Shown in pieces: positions 18,251-27,020 of a stretch of 64,000 nucleotides of DNA (position 1 is the first letter of the stretch; each line of letters starts with the position of its first letter). The notes beneath the pieces were generated by a model. It saw only the letters and a list, made by a program, of their open reading frames with translations, was not told where the DNA came from and did no database searches. Both the position numbers and the translations under genes were made by a program. The stretch is from Streptomyces spinosisporus (GTDB taxonomy: Bacteria > Actinomycetota > Actinomycetes > Streptomycetales > Streptomycetaceae), in NCBI RefSeq assembly GCF_022698145.1, contig NZ_JALDAX010000002.1, positions 310,001-374,000 of the forward strand, written 5' to 3'.

Positions 18251-18844
18251 ATGAGCCGCACACGGAACGAGCCCTTCGCCGACCGCTTCGACGTCAGCGG
18301 AGTCACCGCCGACGGAGCCGCCTGGCTCGCCTCGGCAGGGACGTACCCCCGCTCCACGCTCACCCTCTGGAGGGAGCGGCCCGACGCCCCGGTCGTGCTC
18401 CCCTGCGGCGCCGCCTTCGACGTTGTCAGCGTCCCCGCGGTGTTCGGGCGCCGCATGGTCGACCGGCTGTGGGACGAGGGGCCGGGTTCGGGTCCGGTGG
18501 CGGCGTTCCGGGGCCGGATGCTGCTGTTCGCCGCGCCCGGCACGGCCCAGCGGCTGCCCTCGCTGCTGCGCTGGGAGGAGTTGAGTCGTACGGCCGCGAT
18601 CCCGCCGCTGCTGTGCCACGGCAACGGCGACGCGGTGACCGTCCCGCCCCTGCTCTCGACCGACCCCCCGACCTCCGGCGACTCCCGCTGGCTCGTCGCC
18701 CCCGACACCCGCCACCCCTGGCTGCCGGGCCCCGAGATCCTCATCTGGGCAGCCATCCGCGCGGCCCGCTCCGCGGTGCGCATATCGATTTTTCCCCCGG
18801 CCGATCAGGATGCTAAGGTCTACGACGTCAGCAGGCGCCGCTAG
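18251..18844 (+). CDS. Prim-pol-like protein (probably non-catalytic), running into tRNA-Lys
   Basis: A 197-residue protein resembling the short Streptomyces proteins annotated as bifunctional DNA primase/polymerase N-terminal. Typical segments are AAWLASAGTYPRSTLTLW, VVLPCGAAFDVVSVPAVFG and GRMLLFAAPGTAQRLPSLL. I cannot see the acidic metal-binding residues of active prim-pol enzymes. The end is odd: the last 20 codons (RISIFPPADQDAKVYDVS) are compositionally unlike the rest, contain the likely tRNA promoter, and the stop TAG 18842-18844 is inside the tRNA gene. The native C-terminus may have been lost. It starts at ATG 18251; no strong ribosome site is seen. Confidence 0.65.
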   Translation: MSRTRNEPFADRFDVSGVTADGAAWLASAGTYPRSTLTLWRERPDAPVVLPCGAAFDVVSVPAVFGRRMVDRLWDEGPGSGPVAAFRGRMLLFAAPGTAQRLPSLLRWEELSRTAAIPPLLCHGNGDAVTVPPLLSTDPPTSGDSRWLVAPDTRHPWLPGPEILIWAAIRAARSAVRISIFPPADQDAKVYDVSRRR

Positions 18845-18908
18845 CTCAGTTGGTTAGAGCAGCTGACTCTTAATCAGCGGGTCCGGGGTTCGAGTCCCTG
18901 GCGGCGCA
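18835..18908 (+). tRNA. tRNA-Lys (CTT), copy A
   Basis: The gene is 74 nt, with acceptor GCGCCGC pairing with GCGGCGC, D-arm AGCTCAGTTGGTTAGAGC, anticodon loop CTCTTAA (anticodon CTT) and T-arm GGTTCGAGTCC. CCA is not encoded. It is identical in sequence to copies B (33083) and C (38747). A plausible -10 TAAGGT lies at about 18813-18820, inside the end of the preceding reading frame. Confidence 0.97.
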
Positions 18909-19568
18909 CGATGACGATGGCGAGACATGTTCGCGGAACGCGCGAACCGGTCTCGCCATCGTCGTATTCTGCGCGGCTACGCCGCGCGCAGTGGGGGCTC
19001 CGCCACCCACACCCCCCTGCGAGGGCCGGCGCCGGCGGTGATACGGCACCCTTCTCGACGCTTACGCAGCCGCAAAGCACTGCTGCTGCCCACGGGCCCA
19101 GCCGCTCTGGCGTTGGTCACGGCACCTGCCTTCGGTGCGCGGCCTCTTCGCGGCTACGCCGCGCGCGGTGGGGGCTTCGCCACCCACACCCCCCTGCGAG
19201 GGTCGGCGCCGGTGTTGATGACGGCACCCTCGGCGCCCGAAACCCCCTCACGGCTCGGCAGGGGCGGCTGGGGGCCGGGGTTTGAGTTCCTGGCGGCGCG
19301 CCCCCCTGCGACAGACGCCCCGGCGTGAAGACGGCACCCCGCGCGGCGCTGCGCGCCCGCCTGTGGTCGCGACGCCACGCCATGGATGAGGCGTCGGCCG
19401 CTCTGGCCGAACTGTGCGGCTGTGCCCGACTGCCGCGGAGGGTTGGTCAGCCGCACCCCGTGCGGCGGTCGCCCGTGGCGTTGGTTGCGGCACCCATCTC
19501 GGCGCCGACGCATCTGCCCGGGCACCGGCGGACCCCAACGCACCGCGACTGGTCAGATGCCCGGTCGT
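18909..19568. repeat. Gene-free tRNA-Lys-linked repeat region A
   Basis: About 660 bases without a credible gene. After the hairpin there are two copies of one cassette, at 18971-19033 and 19149-19210: a GCGCGGCTACGCCGCGCG-like stem followed by GTGGGGGCT(T/C)CGCCACCCAC and CCCCCCTGCGAGG. At 19271-19300 lies a 30-base relic matching the tRNA-Lys 3' end at 26 of 30 positions. From 19300 to 19568 only weaker echoes remain, for example GTTGGTCACGGCACC-like and GTTGGTTGCGGCACC-like stretches. Cassette copies also follow tRNA-Lys B and C. Confidence 0.8.
18914..18962 (+). terminator. Long hairpin directly after tRNA-Lys copy A
   Basis: A 12-base perfect inverted repeat, ACGATGGCGAGA (18914-18925) with TCTCGCCATCGT (18951-18962), encloses a second paired segment TTCGCG/CGCGAA. 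It lies five bases after the tRNA and should end its transcript. The same hairpin, slightly varied, follows copies B and C. Confidence 0.75.
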
Positions 19569-20855
19569 TCAGGTCGGCGAGCCCGCTGTGATCTTCACGG
19601 TCCAGGCTCCCGTTGCCGTTCGGCTCTTCACCTGGATGCGGATGTTCTCGTTCGGCACCGTGAAGGTTTCGCCCAAGGCGATCGGGGCGTCTGCCAGGGG
19701 TGGGTAGACCGAGTTCTCCCAGCAGGCCTCGGTGTGGGGGTGGGCGTCGAGGACCTGGATGGGGCCCGTGCCGGACTGGGTGGTGCTCTTGACGCGGTAG
19801 ACGAGGATGCCGGCGCGGCAGGTCGTCGTGTCGTTGCCGAGCGGAGCACGCGCCTCGAAGGCGAGCACGCTGTCGGGGCCGGTCCGCACCACCGCGAGCT
19901 TCACCCCCTGCCCGAGCCCGAGGGCCGGCGGCCCCGCCGCGCCCGTCACCGGCGACGGCGGCCCGGCCCCCAGCGGCTCCAGCGTCAGCCGCGTGACCCC
20001 GGACTCCCGTACGCACACCACCTGCCGCGGATCCAGCCACCCCATCTTCCACTTGTGCCAGCCGAACAAGTCGGGTGCCAGCCCGAACTGGCTGCCCATC
20101 AGGTCCCAGTCGCCGACGTAGGTGTCCCAGTCGCCCTTGCCGTCGTCCGGCCGGTGATAGAGGTCCGGCAGATCGAAGACGTGCCCCGTCTCGTGCGCGA
20201 GCACCAGCCGGTCCGGCGGATGCTTCTCGAAGACGGTGACGATGCGGCGGAGATCGGTGCCATCGGCCCGCAGCGGCGTGTCCAGATTGACGACCTTCGT
20301 CGCGTCCGAGTCCACCCCGGGCGCGTCCGGGTCGGCCACGAAGTAGACGACGTCGTAGCGGGAGAAGTCGACCTGCGGGTCGGCCACGGCGAGCGCGTCG
20401 CGCAGATACGTGGCACGGCTCCGCGCGCTCCAGTCGCGCTGTATGGCGTACGCCGTTGACGGCCGCGGCATCCGGATCCAGTGCTTCAGCGGATGCGGGT
20501 GCAGGGTGAACCTGCCGTACGACGCACGCTCGAAGAAGCGGCTGGTGGCCGGGAAGTGGTCGGCGGCCAGCTGGGCGGGCTTCGTCCGCGGAGCCGAGTC
20601 CGGGAAGGACAGGAAGACCATCACGGCGTTCAGCGCACGGGCCGGCCGCGGATAGGCGGCGTTCCAGGTGTCGAGGCCCTCCGAGTGATGAGCCGAGGTG
20701 CGCTGCAGCGCGCACGGCACCGCCGAGAACGGTTCGGCCACCGACGGTCCGGTCACCAGCGAGGTCGCGGCGACGGCGGACAGGGTGCTGAACACCGCGG
20801 CGGTGCTGCGCAGTCGGGGGCCCCTGCACCCCTTGAGGGGAAACGGACGCGGCAC
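19569..20855 (-). CDS. Secreted M6-family zinc metalloprotease
   Basis: A 428-residue exported protease. GTG 20855 was chosen because GGAGG lies five bases upstream and it gives a basic signal peptide (PRPFPLKGCRGPRLR, then AAVFSTLSAVAATSLV). The zinc-binding helix is LVLAHETGHVFDLPDLYH (HExxH), and the following DWDLMGSQFGLAPDLFGWHKW is typical of immune-inhibitor-A-like M6 peptidases. It should degrade extracellular protein. The C-terminal beta-rich part (from about residue 300) may help substrate binding. It is transcribed divergently from cdgA. The 3' end faces the tRNA repeat region. Confidence 0.87.
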   Translation of the reverse strand: MPRPFPLKGCRGPRLRSTAAVFSTLSAVAATSLVTGPSVAEPFSAVPCALQRTSAHHSEGLDTWNAAYPRPARALNAVMVFLSFPDSAPRTKPAQLAADHFPATSRFFERASYGRFTLHPHPLKHWIRMPRPSTAYAIQRDWSARSRATYLRDALAVADPQVDFSRYDVVYFVADPDAPGVDSDATKVVNLDTPLRADGTDLRRIVTVFEKHPPDRLVLAHETGHVFDLPDLYHRPDDGKGDWDTYVGDWDLMGSQFGLAPDLFGWHKWKMGWLDPRQVVCVRESGVTRLTLEPLGAGPPSPVTGAAGPPALGLGQGVKLAVVRTGPDSVLAFEARAPLGNDTTTCRAGILVYRVKSTTQSGTGPIQVLDAHPHTEACWENSVYPPLADAPIALGETFTVPNENIRIQVKSRTATGAWTVKITAGSPT

Positions 20856-21168
20856 AGGGACCTCCGGGTGCGGTACGCGGGACTCCGCACCCAGCCTGTG
20901 TGTATTTGTAGTACTACGTCCTGTTTGCCTGACCCGGATGAGTGAGGGGCCCGGCGGACGACCGGGGCCGACACCCCCGGAGCCCTCACGGAACGTCACA
21001 AGTGATCGAGCGGCTCAAGAAGCCGTCCACCTGCGGGCAGAAACGATCTGTCTGAAGTGCCGGTCGATCCGGGACACTGGAGAGTAGCTGGAAGGCCCCT
21101 GGTTCTGCCTCTATGATCGGCACACTTTCCTGCACGGACAGAGATCGAGTGCACTGCGGGAGCGAGCG
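20856..21168. promoter_or_regulatory. Divergent intergenic region between the M6 protease and cdgA
   Basis: This stretch should hold both promoters. Visible elements are GTAGTACTAC (about 20908-20917), a perfect 10-base palindrome in an AT-richer patch, and TCAC-AA-GTGA near 20998-21007. BldD is known to control cdgA in S. coelicolor, but I cannot find a convincing BldD box by eye. Confidence 0.4.
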
Positions 21169-23028
21169 GTGAGCGGAACGTCCGAAGGGCCGGCGCCCAC
21201 GGCAGACCTCGACCGGGTCGCCGTTACAGAGAGTGACGCGTACGCGGCGCCTCGTACCGAGCCGCTGACGACTCGAACGGAGCCGCCGGCGTACCGCTCG
21301 GTGTTCGCGGCTGCGCCGCTCGCGATGGCGGTGGTGGACCGCGAGGGTCTGGTGGTCAGCGCCAACGACGGGTTCGGCACGCTGTTCGGGAGCTCCCCGG
21401 ACGCGTTGGCCGGAAAGGTCGCCGCCGATCTGGTGGATCTGTCGTCCGACGCCCGCACCTGGCACGCGTACCGCGAGGTGCTGCGCGGTCGCGAGGCACC
21501 GCTGCGCTGCACGCGCCGGCTCAAGCACCGCGACGGTCAGTCGGTGTGGGTCGAGGTCACCGTCTCGCCGCTGTCGGCTCAGGACGAGGGCGTCCTGATG
21601 TCGCTGACCGACATCAGCGTCCACCGCGAACTCCAGGGCAGGCTGCGGCACTTGCAGATGCACGACCCGGTGACCCGGCTGCCCAACCGCACGCTCTTCT
21701 TCGAGCGGCTGACCACCGCGCTGGAGGCGGAGTCGTACGAGAAGAGCGGCACCGGGCGTATCGGGTTGTGCTATCTCGACCTGGACGGCTTCAAGGCCAT
21801 CAACGACACGCTCGGGCACCGCGTCGGCGACGGGCTGCTGGCCGCCGTCGCCGAGCGCCTCACGCGCTGTGCCGACGAGGCGGGTTACGCCAGAGCGAGC
21901 GCGCCGCTGGTGGCGAGACTGGGCGGCGACGAGTTCGCCCTGCTGGTGGAGGACTCGACGGGCACGGACCAGCTCGCGGACCTTGCGGAGTCGGTGCTGG
22001 AGGCGGTGCAGGCGCCCTTCGACCTCTCGGGGCGGCGGCTGTCGGTGTCGGCGTCGATCGGCGTCGTGGAGCGGCGTGCCGCCGGGACGACGCCAACTGC
22101 CCTGATGCAGGCGGCTGATACGACGCTCTACTGGGCGAAGGCGGACGGCAAGGCACGCTGGACGCTCTTCGACCCGGAGCGCAACGCCCACCGCATGACC
22201 CGGCAGGCGCTCGCCTCCACGCTCCGCCCGGCCATCGAGCGCGGGGAATTCGTGCTGGAGTACCAGCCGTTGGTGGGCATGGAGGACGGCAGGCTGCGCG
22301 GGGTCGAGGCGTTGGTGCGCTGGAACCATCCGCAGTTCGGTGTGCTGACGCCGAATCGGTTCATCGGACTGGCGGAGGAGGACGGTTCGATCGTGCCGCT
22401 GGGCCGCTGGGTGCTCACCACGGCCTGCCGGCAGGCGCGCCGCTGGCAGCTGGACCACCCGGACGAGCCGCCGCTGTTCGTGAGCGTCAATGTGGCGGTG
22501 CGTCAGGTCTGGGACTCGGATCTGGTCGCGGACGTGGCCGAGACCCTCGCCGAGACGGGCCTCGCGCCGCACCTGCTGCAGCTGGAGCTGACGGAGTCGG
22601 CGGTGATGGGCTCGGCAGGCCGCCCGCTGCAGGCCCTTCAGGCGCTCAGCGACATGGGGGTCGGCATCGCGATCGACGACTTCGGCACGGGCTACTCGAA
22701 CCTCGCCTACCTCAGCCGGCTGCCGGTGTCGGTCCTGAAGCTGGACGGCTCCTTCGTCCGCGGCTTCCAGTACGAGAGCGACAAGGAACACTCCGTCCCG
22801 CCGAACCCGGCCGACGAGGTCGTGGTCGAGGCGATGATCCAACTCGCCCACCGCCTCGGCCTCACGGTCACCGCGGAATGCGTCGAAACCTCCGCCCAGG
22901 CCACCCGCCTCCGCCGCATCGGCTGCGACACCGGCCAGGGCTGGCTCTACTCCCGCCCGGTGTCACCGGACCGCATCGCCGAACTCCGCACCCCACAGCC
23001 GAGCGACTCGGTGATCGGCAACCCGTAA
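21169..23028 (+). CDS. cdgA: PAS-GGDEF-EAL cyclic-di-GMP enzyme CdgA
   Basis: A 619-residue cytoplasmic protein starting at GTG 21169. Residues 40-165 form a PAS domain (FAAAPLAMAVVDREGLVVS). Residues 170-335 are a GGDEF domain whose signature LGGDEFALL is intact; residues 345-610 are an EAL domain with an intact GVEALVRW, ELTESAVM and IAIDDFGTGYSNL. Both synthesis and hydrolysis of c-di-GMP are therefore chemically possible. The layout is that of S. coelicolor CdgA (SCO2817), known as a BldD target whose overexpression blocks development. No RxxD inhibitory site is seen directly before GGDEF. Confidence 0.9.
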   Translation: MSGTSEGPAPTADLDRVAVTESDAYAAPRTEPLTTRTEPPAYRSVFAAAPLAMAVVDREGLVVSANDGFGTLFGSSPDALAGKVAADLVDLSSDARTWHAYREVLRGREAPLRCTRRLKHRDGQSVWVEVTVSPLSAQDEGVLMSLTDISVHRELQGRLRHLQMHDPVTRLPNRTLFFERLTTALEAESYEKSGTGRIGLCYLDLDGFKAINDTLGHRVGDGLLAAVAERLTRCADEAGYARASAPLVARLGGDEFALLVEDSTGTDQLADLAESVLEAVQAPFDLSGRRLSVSASIGVVERRAAGTTPTALMQAADTTLYWAKADGKARWTLFDPERNAHRMTRQALASTLRPAIERGEFVLEYQPLVGMEDGRLRGVEALVRWNHPQFGVLTPNRFIGLAEEDGSIVPLGRWVLTTACRQARRWQLDHPDEPPLFVSVNVAVRQVWDSDLVADVAETLAETGLAPHLLQLELTESAVMGSAGRPLQALQALSDMGVGIAIDDFGTGYSNLAYLSRLPVSVLKLDGSFVRGFQYESDKEHSVPPNPADEVVVEAMIQLAHRLGLTVTAECVETSAQATRLRRIGCDTGQGWLYSRPVSPDRIAELRTPQPSDSVIGNP

Positions 23029-23189
23029 CGCCGGTCGGTCAGTTGTCCCGGTCAGGCCGCCGGCCGGCCGTTCACTCACCGCCTCGGCCCGGCCGTCAGC
23101 GCCGAACGCGGCATAGCTCCGAACTGCTCAAAACGACCCCGAGCGCTCGGCGATCGGCAACTCCTGGCGTCGGTCGGCCAGTTGTCCGG

Positions 23190-23208
<19 letters not shown>
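22999..23208. repeat. Imperfect 70-bp duplication spanning two convergent gene ends
   Basis: A segment at 22999-23070 (CCGAGCGACTCGGTGATCGG...GGCCGGCCG) recurs at 23138-23208 with scattered changes (CCGAGCGCTCGGCGATCGG...GGCAGGCCG). Copy 1 covers the last ten codons and stop of cdgA; copy 2 covers the stop region of the opposing oxidoreductase gene. The two copies lie in the same orientation. Confidence 0.75.
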
Positions 23209-24281
<1,073 letters not shown>

Positions 24282-24371
24282 GGTGGGTGCCTCCTGGATT
24301 CGGCCGTGCGCTGTCCTGGCCGATTAACAGGAGGCACTCTCCGCTTTATTCCCGGTTCGCCGGAGGACACC

Positions 24372-25103
24372 TCAGACCTGGACGAGCGGCTCCCTGCTGA
24401 ACAGCGCGCCCAGCGTCGGCGCGTTCACCCTGCGGTCCGCGAGCCGCAGCGCCTCCCAGACCGTGACCTGGTTGGCGGTCAGGACCGGCTTGCCCAGCTC
24501 CTTCTCCAGGGCCGGGATGTGGGCCGCGGTGTGCAGGGCCGTGTCCGGCAGCAGCAGCGCCTCCGCGTCGGCCCGGTCGGCCGCCCGCGCCAGCTTGAAC
24601 ACCTCCGCCTCGCCCCAGGTGCCGACCTCGGCCGCCGTGATGATCCCGGCACCGCGCACCGAGGTCACCTCCATGCCGCCGGCCCGCAGGAAGTCCGCGA
24701 AGAGCCCGGCCACGTCCTCGGGGTAGGTCGCGCCCACCGCCACCGTGCGCACGCCCAGCTCCCGCAGCGCGTGCACGAAGGCGAAGGACGTGGACGACGC
24801 CGGCAGTCCGGCCGCGACGGCGAGGGAGCGCACCTGCTCGTGGGCGCCCTCCCAGCCGTAGACGAAGCTGCCGCTGGTGCAGGCCCACACCACCGAGTCC
24901 GCGCCGCCCATGCGCAGTTCCTCGACGCCTGCCGCGAGGCGGTCGGCCGCGCCCATCTCGAGGAGCGCGTCCACCCGGTGCGCGTCCGTACCGATGTCGG
25001 TGTGGACGACGTCGAGGCGGATGTCACTGCCCAGCAGCTGCTCGATGCGCGGGTAGTCGTCCTCGGCGGAGTGTCCCGGGTAGAGGAATCCGAGTGCGGT
25101 CAT
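24372..25103 (-). CDS. Asp/Glu-racemase-family protein lacking the second catalytic cysteine
   Basis: A 243-residue protein of the maleate isomerase/arylmalonate decarboxylase/EutA group. The first active-site cysteine is present (C75 in VWACTSGSF). At the position of the second, which in its neighbour is SCTNLPT, it has LLLPDTALHT with D187 instead of Cys. ANQVTVWEALRLA is the conserved C-terminal segment. It starts in an ATGA overlap with the stop of the paralogue at 25100. Without the second thiol, a two-base isomerase or racemase mechanism is unlikely. It could be a decarboxylase or lyase, or a non-catalytic partner of the paralogue. Confidence 0.85.
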   Translation of the reverse strand: MTALGFLYPGHSAEDDYPRIEQLLGSDIRLDVVHTDIGTDAHRVDALLEMGAADRLAAGVEELRMGGADSVVWACTSGSFVYGWEGAHEQVRSLAVAAGLPASSTSFAFVHALRELGVRTVAVGATYPEDVAGLFADFLRAGGMEVTSVRGAGIITAAEVGTWGEAEVFKLARAADRADAEALLLPDTALHTAAHIPALEKELGKPVLTANQVTVWEALRLADRRVNAPTLGALFSREPLVQV

Positions 25104-25897
25104 GACCTGCCTTCCTGCTGCTGTTCACCGTTCGGGAGGTCCGGCAGCACGGGACGGGTGCGCGCCGCCGGATCGATCAGCGCCTGGTACGGCCCCACCG
25201 CTCGGGTACCCAGCCGGGCGAGGGCAGCCCACATCGTCACCTGGTTGGCCGAGATCACCGGCATGCGCAGCTCGGCCTCCAGCTGGGGGATGGCGTCGTA
25301 CGTCGGAAGGTTGGTGCAGCTGATGAAGAGGGCGTCCGCCGGGCGCCGCACCGCCCGGCGCGCCATGGCGACCACGTCGCGGTACGGCACTTTCCAGATG
25401 TGCCGGGTCAGCCCCATGTACACACAGCCGGTGACCTTCACGCCCGCCTCGGCGACATAGTCCTGCAGCGCGCGGGTCACGGACACGGTGTACGGGGTCA
25501 CGAGCGCCACCCGCCGTACGTCGAGCGCCGCCAGTGCGTCCAGGAGCGCACCGGAGGTGGTGACCGAGGGGACCGCGCCGGCGCGTGTCATCGCCTCGCA
25601 CATCGCCCGCTCGCCGGCGATCCCGCCGACGAAGCTGCCGGAGGTGCAGGCGTAGGCGACGACCTCGGGCGAGACCGCGTTCAGCGTGCGGACCGCGTCC
25701 GCCAGCGTCTCGTGCTCGCTGACCAGACGGGCCAGGTCGAGGCTCACCTCGACGGGCACGAACGGGGTGCGGGTCAGATGCAGGGAGACGTCGTCCGGGA
25801 CCCAGCGCCACAGCTCCCGGTCCAGCGCGAAGTCGAAGGGGGCGACCACCCCGACGCCGCGCTGCGGCTGGGGTCCACCGAGGAAGGAAACGTCCAT
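25100..25897 (-). CDS. Maleate cis-trans isomerase-like protein (Asp/Glu racemase family)
   Basis: A 265-residue protein with both catalytic cysteines, C84 in YACTSGSFVGG and C194 in FISCTNLPTYD, as in maleate isomerase. ANQVTMWAALARLG closes the active-site half. EutA of ectoine utilisation is in the same family, so the name maleate isomerase is only a family label. The ATG at 25897 (MDVSFLGG) gives the best family-like N-terminus; a GTG three codons earlier is possible. It is the first gene of the minus operon here and is divergent from the 2-hydroxyacid dehydrogenase. The 143-base gap between them contains CAAC-N6-GTTG at 25948-25961. Confidence 0.85.
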   Translation of the reverse strand: MDVSFLGGPQPQRGVGVVAPFDFALDRELWRWVPDDVSLHLTRTPFVPVEVSLDLARLVSEHETLADAVRTLNAVSPEVVAYACTSGSFVGGIAGERAMCEAMTRAGAVPSVTTSGALLDALAALDVRRVALVTPYTVSVTRALQDYVAEAGVKVTGCVYMGLTRHIWKVPYRDVVAMARRAVRRPADALFISCTNLPTYDAIPQLEAELRMPVISANQVTMWAALARLGTRAVGPYQALIDPAARTRPVLPDLPNGEQQQEGRS

Positions 25898-26040
25898 GAC
25901 GGGCACCGCCCTCACAGCGAGAGATGAGGTGAGCAACCGGCCGTGTGCAACGCCCGTGTTGACGAAGGTAGGTTCGGGTGCGAGCGTGGTCAAACCTCGC
26001 ATGTCAGACGGCCGCCACCGCCCTCAGAAACGGCTTGTGC

Positions 26041-26988
26041 ATGACCACCCCGACGCTTCTCGTCCTGGACGCCGATCCCCTCCCCCGCCTCGGCAGACTC
26101 ACCGGACGCGCCCGTATCGAGCACACCGACGAGGCGGCGCTCGCCGAGCGGCTGCCGCACGCCGACGTACTCCTGGTGTGGGACTTCACCTCCCGGGCCG
26201 TGCGCTCGGCCTGGCCCGGCGAGGGCCCGCGGCCGCGCTGGGTGCACACGGCGAGCGCGGGCGTGGACCATCTGATGTGCCCGGAACTCGTCGCCTCGGA
26301 CACGGTGGTGACCAATGCGCGCGGCATCTTCGACCAGCCCATCGCGGAGTACGTCGCCGCCCTCGTGCTGACCATGGCCAAGGATCTGCCGCGCACTCTG
26401 GAGCTGCAGCGGGAGCGGACCTGGCGGCACCGCGAGACCCAGCGGGTCGCGGGCACGCGCGCGTGCATCGTCGGATCGGGGCCCATCGGCCGTACGATCG
26501 CCCGCACGCTGCAGGCGCTCGACGTGACGCCGGCGATCGTCGGGCGCGCCGCGGGCACCGGCGTCCACGGCCCGGAGGAGCTGGACCGACTGATCGCCCG
26601 CGCGGACTGGGTGATCGCGGCGGCGCCGCTGACGGATCAGACGTACGGCATGTTCGACGCGCGCCGCTTCGGTGTGATGCAGCCGTCGGCGCGCTTCATC
26701 AACATCGGGCGCGGCCCTCTCGTCGTCGAGGACGCGCTCGCCGAGGCGCTGGCCAAGCGGTGGATCGCGGGCGCCGCGCTGGACGTCTTCGAGCACGAAC
26801 CCCTCACGCCGGACAGCCCGTTGTGGGACGTTCCGGGACTGATCGTGTCCCCGCACATGAGCGGCGACACGATCGGCTGGCGTGATCAGCTCGGACTTCA
26901 GTTCGTCGAGTTGTACGAGCGCTGGGCGGCGGGCAGACCTCTGCTCAACGTGGTGGACAAGAAACGCGGGTACGTACCAGGACGCTGA
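26041..26988 (+). CDS. D-2-hydroxyacid dehydrogenase family enzyme
   Basis: A 315-residue NAD(P)-dependent dehydrogenase. The nucleotide-binding motif is CIVGSGPIGRTIARTL (about 142-157). The catalytic Arg/Glu/His set falls in FINIGRGPLVVEDAL, DVFEHEPLTPDSPLW and SPHMSGDTIGW. The last motif has a histidine at the expected place. It should interconvert a 2-oxoacid and a D-2-hydroxyacid in the cytoplasm. The ATG at 26041 was chosen because the family N-terminus LLVLDADPLPRLG follows. It reads toward the amidase, 32 bases downstream, and both probably form one operon. Confidence 0.88.
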   Translation: MTTPTLLVLDADPLPRLGRLTGRARIEHTDEAALAERLPHADVLLVWDFTSRAVRSAWPGEGPRPRWVHTASAGVDHLMCPELVASDTVVTNARGIFDQPIAEYVAALVLTMAKDLPRTLELQRERTWRHRETQRVAGTRACIVGSGPIGRTIARTLQALDVTPAIVGRAAGTGVHGPEELDRLIARADWVIAAAPLTDQTYGMFDARRFGVMQPSARFINIGRGPLVVEDALAEALAKRWIAGAALDVFEHEPLTPDSPLWDVPGLIVSPHMSGDTIGWRDQLGLQFVELYERWAAGRPLLNVVDKKRGYVPGR

Positions 26989-27020
26989 ACCGCCGGGCAG
27001 GTCCCAACGCTGGAGGGCAG

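Noticed and set aside
18874..19080. Small minus-strand frames ending in GLEPRTR or RDSNPGPAD at the three tRNA-Lys loci
   Set aside because: These are the classic artefact of translating the antisense of a tRNA T-arm and do not represent genes.
20856..21168. A BldD box upstream of cdgA
   Set aside because: Expected from knowledge of S. coelicolor, but TCAC-AA-GTGA has the wrong spacing and no other match is convincing.
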